DNA from: Echiichthys vipera
Taxonomy: Eukaryota > Chordata > Actinopteri > Perciformes > Trachinidae
Assembly (NCBI GenBank): GCA_963691815.1
Contig: OY829668.1
Span: 16,473,953 to 16,537,952, forward strand
Length of the DNA stretch: 64,000 nt
Direction: 5' to 3'
Part shown: positions 1-12,000 of the stretch, piece by piece
Layout: every line of letters starts with the position of its first letter
Position numbering within the stretch: the first letter of the stretch is position 1
Notes under the pieces: generated by a model
Databases searched by the model: none
What the model saw: only the letters and a program-made list of their open reading frames with translations
Told to the model about the DNA's origin: nothing
Program-made: the position numbers and the translations under genes

Positions 1-3000
1 TAGCCAAAATGTGAGCAAAAGTATCCTCTTTGAAGCCAGAACTTGTGCTTAAGTGCCCTCTAGGATACAAACATGCAATAATACACTCTAGAAAACCAAA
101 CTTGTGCTAAGGTTCCCTCTGGAAGCCTAAACACGTGGTAAAGTGCCCTCTAGAAACCAAAACTTGTGCTAAAGTGCCCTCTAGGAGCCCAAACACGTGC
201 TAAAGTGCCCTCTAGGAGTCTAAAAACCTGATAAAGAATCCTCTAGGGGCCAAAACTTGTGCTAAAGTATCCTTTTGGGAGCCAAAACGTATGCTAAAGT
301 TCCCTCTAGGAGCCAAACATGCAATAGTATCCTCTAGAAACCAAAACTTGTGCTAAAGTTCCCTCTGGGTGCCTAAACACGTGGTAAAGTGCCCTCTAGA
401 AACCAAAACTTGTGCTAAAGTGACCACTTGGAGCCTCAACACTTGCATAAGTGCCCTCTAGGAGCCAAAAAGTGATCTAAAGTACCATTGTGGAAGCCAA
501 AACGTGTGCTATGGTGCCGTCTTCTAAGCCAAAACGTATGTTAAAGTTCCCTCTAGGAGCCCAAACACGTGCTAAAGTGCTCTCTTGGGAGCCAAAACGT
601 GTGCTAAAGTGCCCTCTAGGAGCCATACATGCTAGAGTACCCTCTAGAAACCAAAACTTGTGCTAAAGTTCCCTCTAGGAGCCAAAACGTGTGCTAAAGT
701 TACCTCTAGAAACCAAAACTTGTGCAAAAGTGCCCTCTAGGAGCCCAAAGAGATGCTAGAGTGCCCTCTAGGAGCCGAAACACGTGTTAAAGTTTCCTCT
801 ACGAGCCGAACCCTCTGCTTAAGTGCCCTCTAGGAGCCAAAACGTGATCTAAGGTACCGTCTTGGAAGCCAAAATGTGTGCTTAGGTGCCATCTTGGAAG
901 CCAAAAAGTATGATAAAGTGCCCTTTAGGAGCCCAAACACGTGTTAAAGTACTCTCTTGGGAGCCAAACGTGTGCTAAAGTGCCCTCTAGGAGCCAAACA
1001 TGCTAGAGTACCCTCTAGAAACCAAAACTTGTGCTAAAGTTCCCTCTAGGAGACTAAACACATGCTAAAGTGCCCTCTAGGAGCCAAAACGTGTGCTAAA
1101 GTGCACTCTTGGGAGCCAAAAGGTCTGCTAATGTATCCTCTTGGGAGCTTAAACGTGTGCAAAAGTAACCTCTAGAAACCAAAACTTGTGCAAAAGTGCC
1201 CTCTAGGAGCCCAAACACGTGCTAAAGTGCCCTGTAGGAGCCTAAACACGTGCTTAAGTGCGCTCTAGGAGCCAAAACGTGGTCTAAAGTGTTCTCTTAG
1301 GAGCCCAAACACGGATTAAAGTGTTCTCTACGAGCAAAACCCTGTGCTAAAGTGCCCTCTAGTAGCCTAAACACATGCTTAAGTTTCCTCTAGGTGCCAA
1401 AACCTGTGCTAAAATAACACTCTTGGGAGCCAAAACGTGTAGTAAAGTGCCATCTAGGAGCCAAACATGCTAGAGTACCCTGTAGAAAACAAAACTTGCC
1501 CAAAAGTTCCCTCTAGGAGCCTAAACACGTGCTAAAGTGCCCTTTAGGAGCCAAAACGTGTGCTGAAGTGCACTCTTGGGAGCCAAAAGGTCTGCTAATC
1601 TATCCTCTTGGGAGCCTAAACGTGTGAAAAAGTTACCTCTAGAAACCAAAACTTGTGCAAAAGTGCCCTCTAGGAGCCCAAACACGTGCTAAAGTGCCCT
1701 CTAGGAGCCGAAACACGTGTTAAAGTTTCCTCTACGAGCCAAACCCTGTGCTAAAGTGCCCTCTAGGAGCCTAAACACGTGCTTAAGTGCGCTCTAGGAG
1801 ACCAAAACAAGGTCTAAAGTGTTCTCTTAGGAGCCCAAACACCAATAAAGTGCCCTCTAGGAGCCCAAACACGCGCTAAAGTGCCCTCTAGGAGGCAAAC
1901 ATGCTATAGTTCCCTCTAGAAAAACCAAAACTTGTGCTAAATTTCCCTCTAGGAGCCTAAACACGTGGTCAAGTGTCCTCTAGAATACAAAACTTGTGCT
2001 AAAGTGCCCTCTAGGAGCCCAAACACGTGTTAAAGTGCCCTCTAGGAGCCTAAAAACCTGATAAAAAACCCTCTAAGAGCCAAAACCTGTGCTAAAGTAT
2101 ACTTTTAGAAACCAAAACTTGTGCAAAAGTGCCCTCTAGGAGCCCAAACACGTGCTAAAGTGCCCTGTAGGAGCCTAAACACGTGCTTAAGTGCGCTCTA
2201 GGAGCCAAAACGTGGTCTAAAGTGTTCTCTTAGGAGCCCAAACACGGATTAAAGTGTTCTCTACGAGCAAAACCCTGTGCTAAAGTGCCCTCTAGTAGCC
2301 TAAACACATGCTTAAGTTTCCTCTAGGTGCCAAAACCTGTGCTAAAATAACACTCTTGGGAGCCAAAACGTGTAGTAAAGTGCCATCTAGGAGCCAAACA
2401 TGCTAGAGTACCCTGTAGAAAACAAAACTTGCCCAAAAGTTCCCTCTAGGAGCCTAAACACGTGCTAAAGTGCCCTTTAGGAGCCAAAACGTGTGCTGAA
2501 GTGCACTCTTGGGAGCCAAAAGGTCTGCTAATCTATCCTCTTGGGAGCCTAAACGTGTGAAAAAGTTACCTCTAGAAACCAAAACTTGTGCAAAAGTGCC
2601 CTCTAGGAGCCCAAACACGTGCTAAAGTGCCCTCTAGGAGCCGAAACACGTGTTAAAGTTTCCTCTACGAGCCAAACCCTGTGCTAAAGTGCCCTCTAGG
2701 AGCCTAAACACGTGCTTAAGTGCGCTCTAGGAGACCAAAACAAGGTCTAAAGTGTTCTCTTAGGAGCCCAAACACCAATAAAGTGCCCTCTAGGAGCCCA
2801 AACACGCGCTAAAGTGCCCTCTAGGAGGCAAACATGCTATAGTTCCCTCTAGAAAAACCAAAACTTGTGCTAAATTTCCCTCTAGGAGCCTAAACACGTG
2901 GTCAAGTGTCCTCTAGAATACAAAACTTGTGCTAAAGTGCCCTCTAGGAGCCCAAACACGTGTTAAAGTGCCCTCTAGGAGCCTAAAAACCTGATAAAAA

Positions 3001-4726
3001 ACCCTCTAAGAGCCAAAACCTGTGCTAAAGTATACTTTTAGGAGCCAAAACGTGTGCTAAAGTTCTCTCTAGGAGCCAAACATGCAGTAGTATCCTCTAG
3101 AAACCAAAACTTGTGCTAAAGTTCCCTCTGGGTGCCTAAACACGTGGTAAAGTGCCCTCTAGAAAACAAAACGTGTGCTAAAGTTCCCTCTAGGAGCCTA
3201 AACACGTGGTAATGTGCCGTCTAGGAGCCTTAAAACATGTGCCAATGTTCCCTCTTTAAACCAAAACTTGTGCTAAAGTGTCCTCTAGGTGCCAAAACGT
3301 TTGCTAAAGTGCCGTCTTGGAAGCCAAAACTTGTGCTGAAGTGCTCTCTTAGGAGCAAAAACACATGTTAAAGTGCCCTCTAGGAGCCCAAACACGTGCT
3401 AAAGTGCACTCTTGGAAGCCAAAATGTGTGCAAAACTATCCTCTTGGAAGCCAGAACTTGTGCTAAAGTGCCCTCTAGGAGCCAAACATGCAATAGTATC
3501 CTCTAGAAACCAAAACTTGTGCTAAAGTTCCCTCTGGGTGCCTAAACACGTGGTAAAGTGCCCTCTAGAAATCAAAACCTGTGCTAAAGTGACCACTAGG
3601 AGCCTAAACACTTGCTAAAGTGCCCTCTAGGAGCCAAACGTGATCTAAAGTAACATCTTGGAAGCCAAAACGTGTGCTAAGGTGCCGTCTTGGAAGCCAA
3701 AACGTATGTTAAAGTGCCCTCTCGGAGCCCAAACACGTGCTAAAGTGCTCTCTTGGGAGCCAAAACGTGTGTTCAAGTTCCCTCTAGGAGCCTAAACACG
3801 TGGTAATGTGCCCTCTAGAATCCAAAACTTGTGCTAAAGTGCCCACTAGGAGCCCAACCATGTGTTAAAGTGTCCTCTAGGGGACAAAACTTGTGCTAAA
3901 GTGACCTCTAGGAGCCTAAATACTTGCTAAAGTTCCCTTTAGAAGCACAAACATGATCTAAAGTGCCGTCTTGGAAGCCAAAACATGTGGTAAAGTGCCC
4001 TCTAGAAACCTAAACTTGTGCTAAAGAGCCCTCTAGGAGCCCAAACACGTGTTAAAGTGTCCTCTACGAGCCAAACCTTGTGCTAAAGTGCCCTCTAGGA
4101 GCCTAAACACATGCTAAAGTGCCCTCTAGGAGCCAAAAAACGTGCTAAATTGCTCTCTTGAGAGCCAAAACGTCTGCTAAAGTGCTGTATTGGGAGCCAA
4201 AACTTGTGCTAATGTATCCTCTTGGGAGCCTAAACTTATGCTAAAGTTACCTCTAGAAACCAAAACTTGTGCTAAAGTGGCCTTTAGGAGCCCAAACACG
4301 GATTAAAGTGTTCTCTACGAGCCAAACCCTTTGCTAAAGTGCCCTCTAGTAGCCTAAACACATGCTTAAGTGCCCTCTAGGTGCCAAAACCTGTGCTAAA
4401 ATAACGCTCTTGGGAGACAAAACGTGTACTAAAGTGCCCTCCAGGAGCCCAAACACGTGCAAAATTGAACTCTTGGGAGCCAAAACTTGTGCTAAAGTTC
4501 CCTCTAGGAGCCAAAATACGTGATAAAGTATCCTCTTGGGAGCCAAACATGCTAAAGTACCCTCTAGAAACCAAAACTTTTGCTGAAGTTCCCTCTAGGA
4601 GCCTAAACACGTGGTAAAGTGCCCTCTACGAGCCAAACCTTGTCCTAAAGTGCCCTCTAGGAGCCTAAACACATGCTAAAGTGCCCTCTAGGAGCCAAAA
4701 TGTGTGCTATAGTGTTCTCTTGGGAG
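1..4726. repeat. Satellite A, ~31-bp tandem array (left block, part 1)
   Basis: Head-to-tail copies of a unit of about 31 bp: gtgccctctaggagccaaaa then cgtgtgctaaa. Recurrent variants are ctctagaaaccaaaacttgtg, ggagcctaaacacgtggtaaa, ctcttgggagccaaaacgtg and the short ggagccaaacatgctagagta. Variant order recurs over hundreds of bases, so there is higher-order structure above the monomer. Short open frames (Gly-Ala-Lys-Thr-Cys-Ala-Lys type) are by-products of the repeat: they change frame with the 31-bp period and lack gene-like starts, so none is called as a gene. The unit contains many CACGTG or ACGTG cores. I do not recognise the family. Confidence 0.95.
1173..3038. repeat. 933-bp tandem duplication within satellite A
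   Basis: Copy 1 (about 1173-2105) and copy 2 (about 2106-3038) run at a constant offset of 933 bp. I found no difference wherever I compared them, including rare variants such as ggagccaaaaggtctgctaa and aagtgcgctctaggagacca. About thirty monomers were copied as one block, recently. The first part, 1101-1495, recurs a third time at 5926-6320 (offset 4825). Confidence 0.9.
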
Positions 4727-5192
4727 TGGAGAAACCATCGCTAAACAGAGGAGGGGGTCTGAGACACCACTTATCTCCAATATCCAATGCCGCCCTTTCA
4801 TCCCTTCCCAGGAGATTCAACAATCTAACCTCAAAGGACAACTGTTCACACATGGCCCGGGTGACCCCAACGACTGTCGTTCAGACTCAATAGAGCACTA
4901 ACGAAGTCGAAACCAACTGCCCACCAACGACTGTCACTCTAACGACGGGCGTGGGCACTTGGAGCACAAAGGGTGTCAGTGACATCATCGGCCTTGTGAG
5001 AGGTTAAATACCTGGATCTCCACACCAGTTAGTTGGACCAGTCACAGCCTGGTCAGATGCGTACATGAACTGATGAAGCCTCTTGGATGAGAGGTGAAAC
5101 GTCTTCCTAGACAAACAACCAGTCCAGTTGTTTTTTGACTGAAATTGCTTTGAGGATAACGATGACCTGGACGAATGAGAACATTCACAGGC
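4727..5192 (+). mobile_element. 3' fragment of a Penelope-like retroelement
   Basis: A unique 466-bp insert interrupts satellite A. It is flanked by a perfect 12-bp direct repeat ttctcttgggag (4715-4726 and 5193-5204); removing the insert and one repeat restores a normal array. The first part reads, in plus frame, as a C-terminal tail containing PSLNRGGGLRHHLSP and SLPRRFNNLTS, which I recall from the end of GIY-YIG/Penelope-like ORFs in fish. The rest is a 3' UTR with the block gatgaagcctcttggatgag, common in fish repeats. The piece is strongly 5'-truncated, with no reverse transcriptase or catalytic endonuclease part. Insertion with a target duplication is directly visible; the family name is from memory of the tail motif and less sure. 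Confidence 0.65.
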
Positions 5193-6365
5193 TTCTCTTG
5201 GGAGCCTAAACGTGTGCTAAAGTGTTCTCTTTGGAGCCCAAACACGTGCTTAAGTGCCCTCTAGGAGCCCAAACACGTGCTAAAGTGCACTCTTGGGAGC
5301 CAAAACGTGTGCTAAAGTATCCTCTTGGGAGTCAAAACGTGTGCTAAACTGCCCTCTAAGAGCCAAAACGTGTGCTAAAGTGCTCTCTTAGGAGCCAAAG
5401 CACGGGCTAAAGTGCCCTCTAGGAGCCCAAACAAGTGCTAAAGTGCCCTCCAGGAGCCCAAACACGTGCAAAATTGAACTCTTGGGAGCCAAAACTTGTG
5501 CTAAAGTTCCCTCTAGGAGCCAAAATACGTGTTAAAGTGTCCTCTAGGGGACAAAACTTGTGCTAAAGTGACCTCTAGGAGCCTAAACACTTGCTAAAGT
5601 TCCCTTTAGCAGCACAAACAGGATCTAAAGTGTCGTCTTGGAAGCCCTAACACGTGGTAAAGTGCCCTCTAGAAACCTAAACTTGTGCTAAAGAGCCCTC
5701 TAGGAGCCCAAACACGTGTTAAAGTGTCCTCTACGAGCCAAACCTTGTGCTAAAGTGCCCTCTAGGAGCCTAAACACATGCTAAAGTGCCCTCTAGGAGC
5801 CAAAATGTGTGCTAAAGTGTTCTTTTGGGAGCCTAAACGTGTGCTAAAGTGTTCTCTTTGGAGCACAAACACGTGCTAAAGTGCCCTCTAGGAGTGCCGT
5901 CTTGGAAGCCGAAACGTGTGCTAAAGTGCACTCTTGGGAGCCAAAAGGTCTGCTAATGTATCCTCTTGGGAGCTTAAACGTGTGCAAAAGTAACCTCTAG
6001 AAACCAAAACTTGTGCAAAAGTGCCCTCTAGGAGCCCAAACACGTGCTAAAGTGCCCTGTAGGAGCCTAAACACGTGCTTAAGTGCGCTCTAGGAGCCAA
6101 AACGTGGTCTAAAGTGTTCTCTTAGGAGCCCAAACACGGATTAAAGTGTTCTCTACGAGCAAAACCCTGTGCTAAAGTGCCCTCTAGTAGCCTAAACACA
6201 TGCTTAAGTTTCCTCTAGGTGCCAAAACCTGTGCTAAAATAACACTCTTGGGAGCCAAAACGTGTAGTAAAGTGCCATCTAGGAGCCAAACATGCTAGAG
6301 TACCCTGTAGAAAACAAAACTTTTGCTAAAGTTCCCTCTAGGAGCCTAAACACGTGGTAAAGTTC
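5193..6365. repeat. Satellite A (left block, part 2), with a copied segment
   Basis: Continuation of the 31-bp array between two insertions. Positions 5926-6320 repeat 1101-1495 almost base for base, including the rare pieces gcttaaacgtgtgcaaaagt and cacggattaaagtgttctct. Also 5675-5805 closely matches 4006-4135. This shows long-range copying inside the array. Confidence 0.92.
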
Positions 6366-6889
6366 CCTCATTTATCAAACTTGCGTGTAAACGGGTACAG
6401 ATCTGAGCGCATAAATGGTCGTAGGAAAGGACCCTCGTGTGATTTATGAAACATTCGTATCGGACCAATCTCAGCGTATAAATGAGCGGGCCTTGATAAA
6501 TGCGGCGGCTGAATTCGATCGTCATTAACACGTCATGCCTTTAAATATTCCTGGTTCGGAGGCCTCGCCCACTGAGGTCAAACACAGAGAGGAAGAACGC
6601 TGGTTAGAAAATAAACTTTTCAGACACACAGCTTGGCATCCTGACATCTGAGATGGAGCAAAATAAAGACGCGCTTTTTGGCAGTCTTAAGAGTGGAATA
6701 AAAGGGGCCCATAAAAACACTGTATGAAAAAAAATAACGCAGGGAGTCAAACCGAAGCAGTGATTCATTGAGACCCGAGTGCGCGTGTGCGCACTGTTGG
6801 ACAGGTGTGCCGTATTCAGCACCCCTTCCAACCCTCGCATTATAGGTGATATTCAAAAGATCTATTTCTTTCATTTTGTAATTATGGCT

Positions 6890-8151
6890 TGTTGAGATCA
6901 ACCTGCAGTTACCTCCCCGGGTCCGTTGATCGGAGGACGGAAGAAGAGATCTTGAGACGATGGCTTGAGATCACACCAATATCTTTATTGGAGCACTTTG
7001 CAAAGCGGAGACAAGTTCTGATTCAACTCAAACCAGGTCATGCATCAGACGAGTCTCTTGTGGTCTAAGGGCGTGATCACACTGTCCTCCCGGACCGAGA
7101 CCCGGACTTTAGGGTACTTGTCCCCCCTCCCTCTCCCCCCCGCGCCCCAGCCCCGTTTGTACTCACACTACCAGGGCCTCGGCCAATGCTTCTTGCTGTC
7201 CGAACGCCATCAAGCCGTAACACGTCACACGCATTGATCGCGTGTGTGGCTTTGTTTACAAATCTTTCCATAGACCTCGGAGTTTTTGTGCGTCTTGTCG
7301 ACTGTTTTTGAATATTTTAATCCGACCAAATCTGCAGTAAACACTCCACTTCCGCACCACACCAACGTGAACCTTTCACCACCATTGTTGTTGTTGTTAA
7401 ATGTCCGCGCATGGTCCGTCCTTCTATTTACATGTCCGAACAGGCGGACATAACGCTACTGCCGTAGGGCTCGTGCGCGTGCGCGTGCGTACGCTCGTGC
7501 TCGTACATGTGCAAACGGCTCCGCTAAAGCCCACCTCTTTCAAGCGGGCCGTGGACGGTCCGCTGGCCCCAGTTGAGCGCGGAGCGGGTGCGCTCACACT
7601 ACTTAAAGGTACTAGACTTTAGCTGAAAAAACGGTTTTGGCCGCGGCCAAAAGGACAGTGTGAGCACGCTGTAAGAGTAGCGGCTTTAAATACACTGGTG
7701 GGCTGATGGTAACGCCCCAAAGGTAAAAAAGCGGCAATGGACGTTAATCTGCCTAGCAACATCTTATAACACTAAAGGCTGAGAGAAGGAAATTAGTGCA
7801 TGTCCCTATATGGCTATCTAGAGAGACAGATGTGTCTGTGTTTGCAACACACAAACTTGTTAGTTAATGAGTGTGTGTGTGTGCCTAAAATGAAGAAATG
7901 AGCATTCCTCTGTTTTTTAGAATCTTAACGAGGTGATGGGTGAGTGGGCACGAGATCTCTATCTTGCACATTCTACAGATCTGAACTCTCTTTTCTGTGA
8001 GGCTCTGTGATGCAAGTTTATTATCTGCTCAACCAGCAAGGACTAGTCTCATTCCAGGGGTTTATGTACCATGACCCCACTGTGTACCAACTTCAGTTTA
8101 GCCATTTCAAAAACCACAGGAAGAGAGCAGCTCATTTCTATTTCTTCCACA
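6890..8151 (-). mobile_element. Solo retroviral-type LTR, minus strand, inside the Harbinger-like element
   Basis: On the plus strand the segment starts TG (tgttgagatca) and ends CA (tttcttccaca). It is flanked by the 4-bp direct repeat ggct (6886-6889 and 8152-8155). The empty site attatggctgcag survives in the related Harbinger at 39221-39233, so the insertion is supported by an internal comparison. On the minus strand the LTR starts TGTGGAAGAAATAGAAATG. A polyadenylation signal AATAAA lies at 6984-6989 (minus), about 95 bp before its 3' end, as expected for R/U5. No internal retroviral sequence is present, so this is a solo LTR left by LTR-LTR recombination. Without the nested foldback element the LTR is about 650 bp. 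It does not resemble the LTRs at 35515 and 43116. Confidence 0.75.
7069..7671. mobile_element. Foldback MITE-like element, copy 1, inside the solo LTR
   Basis: The ends are gggcgtgatcacactgtcc and ggacagtgtgagcacgctg, near-perfect inverted repeats, flanked by TAA on both sides (7066-7068 and 7672-7674). The right part (about 7318-7650) matches the right arm of the element at 25260-26056, and the middle (about 7215-7318) matches that element's loop in inverted orientation. The left arm is diverged or replaced by C-rich sequence at 7100-7150. No transposase is present. A GT-alternating tract (gtgcgcgtgcgcgtgcg) lies at about 7479-7495. The superfamily is unclear; TA or TAA target duplication would fit several. 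Confidence 0.7.
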
Positions 8152-9014
8152 GGCTGCAGTTTATTTCCACAGAACATACAAAAAGGTGTTGTTTTGTGTT
8201 CGCTATTATCCAAGTTTGTGATTTAAACTCTTTAAAATAGTTTAAAGAATGTAAGTAACCAATGGTCTGACCGTTGTAGGTTACCTGTATATAAACTACT
8301 CCTATAGGTGGAAACAACAGCCTTCTGATCCAGAATATCACCTATAATGCGAGGGGTGAATTTCCCGGCAGGGGTGCTGATTACGGCACAACACTGGCGC
8401 TACCGGTGGGTCATTAGGTATTCCGTAAGAGGATACCTTTGTCATCTAGAAGAACCATACTGATACATTGTTTGATTTAATGCAATTTATCGAGGGTAGC
8501 CAACACCAACAAATCCATTCATTGTTTCATTGTCGGGGTCGCGGGGGGCTGGAGCCGAGCTGTTTTGATATTTAAAAGAATTGCGTGTGTGTGCCCCCCG
8601 GCTCCCTGGCCACCACGTTTAAAAGCGACAGCTTGGCATCACAAATCACCTGTATATTTATCGAGTGGTAGTTTTGGCGATTGATGAATGCGTAATCATT
8701 CATGGATGGTGCCTTCAGACGCGCATGAGTACAATAAATCGCTCAAACCACAATTTTTATTATTTTTTATCCGTTTTGATCTGTTCTTAATATGTGACTG
8801 CTTATGCTTAATGACAGCTGAGGTTTGTTCATTATTTTCAGCCAGGTTTTGCTGCACCGCAAATACACAGGCTGAAATGTGCGTACACGATCTCAGACCA
8901 GTTCGTGAGATTTGAGCGTAGCTCTCGCTCACGTCCAAATTGATAAATGCCGACGTTTGCCAGGAAATGGTCGCACGCACGTTTTTCTGCCGTACGTTCG
9001 TTTGATAAATGAGG

Positions 9015-12000
9015 CCCAATGTGTCCTCTACGAGCCAAACCCCGTGCTAAAGTGCCCTCTAGGAGCCTAAAAACGTGCTTAAGTGTCCTCTAGGGGACAA
9101 AACTTGTGCAAATGTTCCCTCTAGGAGCCTAAACACATGCTAAAGTGCCCTCTAGAAACCAAAACTTGTGCTAAAGTTCCCTCTAGGAGCCAAAACATGT
9201 GTTAAAGTGTCCTCTAGGGGAAAAAACTTGTGCTAAAGTTCCCTCTAGGAGCCAAAACACGTGGTAAAGTGCCCTCTAGAAACCAAAACTTGTGCTAAAG
9301 TGCCCTCTAGGAGCCCAAACACGTGTTAAAGTGTCCTCTATGGGACAAAACTTGTGCGAAAGTGCCCTCTAGGAGCCTAAACACGTGCTTAAGTGCCCCC
9401 TAGGAGCCAAAACGTGTGTTAAAGTGCTCTCTTGGAGCCAAAACGTGTGCTAAAGTGCTCTCTTAGGAGCCCAAACACGTGCTAAAGTGCCCTCTAGGAG
9501 CCAAAACACGTGCTAAAGTGCACTCTTTGGAGCCAAAACTTGTGCTAAGTATCCTCTTGGGAGCCAAAACGTGTGCTAAAGTGCCCTCTAGGAGCCAAAA
9601 CGTGTGCTAAAGTGCTCTCTAGGAGCCTAAACACTTGCTAAAGTGCCCTTTAGCAGCACAAACGTGATCTAAAGTGTCGTCTTGGAAGCCAAAACACGTG
9701 CTAAAGGGCCCTCTAGGAACCAAAACTTGTGCTAAAGTGCCCTCTAGGAGCCGAACATGCTAGAGTACCCTCTAGAAAACAAAATCTTTGCTAAAGTTCC
9801 CTCTAGTAGCCAAAACACGTGGTAAAGTGCCCTCTAGAAACCAAAACTTGTGCTAAAGTGTCCTCTATTAGCCCAAACACGTGTTAAAGTGTCCTCTAGG
9901 AGCCAAAACGTGTGCTAAAGTATCCTCTTGGGAGCCAAAACGTGTGCTAAAGTGCCCTCTAGGAGCCAAAACGTGTGCTAAAGTACCCTCTTGGAAGCCA
10001 GAACGCGTGCTAAAGTATCTTCTTGCGAGCCAAAACATGTGCTAAAATGCCCTCTAGGAGCCAAAGATGCTAGAGTACCCTCTAGAAACCAAAACTTGTA
10101 CTAAAGTTCCCTCTAGGAGCCAAAATACGTGTTAATGTGTCCTCTAGGGGACAAAACTTGTGCTAAAGTGCCCTCTAGGAACCTAAACACGTGCTAAAGT
10201 GCCCTCTATGAGCCAAAACCTGATCTAAAGTGCCGTCTAGGAAGCCAAAATGTGTGCTAAAGTGCCCTCTAGAAACCAAAACTTGTGCTAAAGTGCCCTC
10301 TAGGAGCCCAAACACGTGCTTAAGTTCCCTCTAGGAGCCAAAAGGTGTGCTAAAGTGCTCTCTTCAGAGCCAAAACAAGTGCTTAAGTACTCTCTTAGGA
10401 GCCCAAAGACATGCAAAAGTGCACTCTAGGAGCCCAAACATGTGCTAAAGTGCACTCGTGGGAGCCAAAACGTGTGCTAAAGTATCCTCTTGGGAGCCAA
10501 AACGTGTGCTAAAGTGCCCTCTAGAAATCAAAACTTGTGCTAAAGTGCCCTCTAGGAGTCCAAACACGTGCTTAAGTGCACTCTTGGGAGCCAAAACGTG
10601 TGCTAAAGTATCCTCTTGGGAGCCAAACCCTGTGCTAAAGTGCCCTCTAGGAGCCTAAACATGTGCTTAGGTTCCCTCTAGGAGCCAAAACGTGTACTAA
10701 AGTGCCGTCTTGGAAGCCAAAATGCGTGTTAAAGTGCTCTCTTGGGGGCCAAAATGTGTGCTAAAAGGCTCTATTAGGAGCCCAAACATGTGCTTAAGTG
10801 CCCTCTAGGAGCCCAACCACGTGCTTAAGTGCCCTCTAGGAGCCATATATGCTACAGTACCCTCTAAAAACCAAAACGTGTGCTAAAGTTCACTCTAGGA
10901 GCCTGAACACATGGTAAAGTGCCCTCTAGAATCCAAAAATTGTGCTAAAGTGCCGTCTAGGAGCCTAAAACTGTGCTAAAGTACCCTCTATGAGCCAAAA
11001 TGTGTGCTAAAGTGCTCTTTTGAGAGCCAAAACGTGTGCTAAGGTGCCGTCTTGGAAGCAAAAACGTGTGCTAAAGTGCTCTCTTGGGAGTCAAATCGTG
11101 TGCTAAAGTGCCGCCTTCGAAGCCAAAACGTGTGCTAAAGTGCCCTCTTGAAACCAAAACTTGAGCTAAAGTACCCTCTAGTTGCCCTTACGTGTTAAAG
11201 TGTCCTCTACAAGACAAACCCTGTGCTAAACTGCCCTTTAGGAGCTAAAACGTGTGCTTAACTGCCCTCAAGGAGCCAAACATGCTAGAGAATCCTCTAG
11301 AAAAAAAAACTTGTGCTAAAGTTCCCTCTAGGAGCCTAAACACATGGTAAAGTGCCCTCTAGAAACCCAAACTTGTGCTAAAGTGTCCTCTAGGAGCCTA
11401 GACACCTGCTAAAGTTCCCTCTAGGAGCGAAAACGTGATCTAAAGTGCCGCCTTGGAAGCCAAAATGTGGGCTAAAGTGCACTCTAGAAACCAAAACTTG
11501 TGCTAAAGTGCCCTCTAGGAGCCCAAACACGTGTTAATGTTTCCTCTTCGAGCCAAACCCCGTGGTAAAGTACCCTCTAGGAGCCCAACCACGTGCTTAA
11601 GTGCCCTCTAGGAGCCATATATGCTACAGTACCCTCTAAAAACCAAAACGTGTGCTAAAGTTCACTCTAGGAGCCTGAACACATGGTAAAGTGCCCTCTA
11701 GAATCCAAAAATTGTTCTAAAGTGCCGTCTAGGAGCCTAAAACTGTGCTAAAGTACCCTCTATGAGCCAAAATGTGAGCTAAAGTGCTCTTTTGAGAGCC
11801 AAAACGTGTGCTAAGGTGCCGTCTTGGAAGCAAAAACGTGTGCTAAAGTGCTCTCTTGGGAGTCAAATCGTGTGCTAAAGTGCCGCCTTCGAAGCCAAAA
11901 CATGTGCTAAAGTGCCCTCTTGAAACCAAAACTTGAGCTAAAGTACCCTCTAGTTGCCCTTACGTGTTAAAGTGTCCTCTACAAGACAAACCCTGTGCTA

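Larger units (their letters stand above)
6366..9014. mobile_element. Non-autonomous Harbinger-like DNA transposon carrying nested insertions
   Basis: The segment begins cctcatttatcaaac and ends gtttgataaatgagg: 15-bp perfect terminal inverted repeats, with weaker similarity further in. No transposase frame remains. Two internal blocks match the coding Harbinger at 38258-40031: tcctataggtggaaacaaca followed by gccttctgatccagaatatc (8303-8341) is the reverse complement of 39037-39076, and cattttgtaattatggct (6872-6889) matches 39210-39227. That shared interior is why I place it in or near PIF-Harbinger. A clean target-site duplication could not be read because the flank is repetitive. Without nested inserts the element is about 1.4 kb. 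The rest (8346-9010) has no recognisable gene. Confidence 0.6.

Noticed and set aside
4346..4610. Minus-strand open frames of 66-77 codons within satellite A (and similar ones near 46998, 48096, 53660, 58377, 63230)
   Set aside because: They consist only of the translated 31-bp unit, occur on either strand, and change with monomer phase. No independent sign of coding.
7077..7622. Open frames of 64-73 codons in the foldback element
   Set aside because: Non-coding arm sequence. The same kind of peptide appears mirrored from both arms of copy 2, which shows an inverted repeat rather than a gene.
8007..9038. Frames of 66-107 codons in the interior of the Harbinger-like element
   Set aside because: No recognisable domain, overlapping on both strands, low-complexity context, and one reads out into satellite A.
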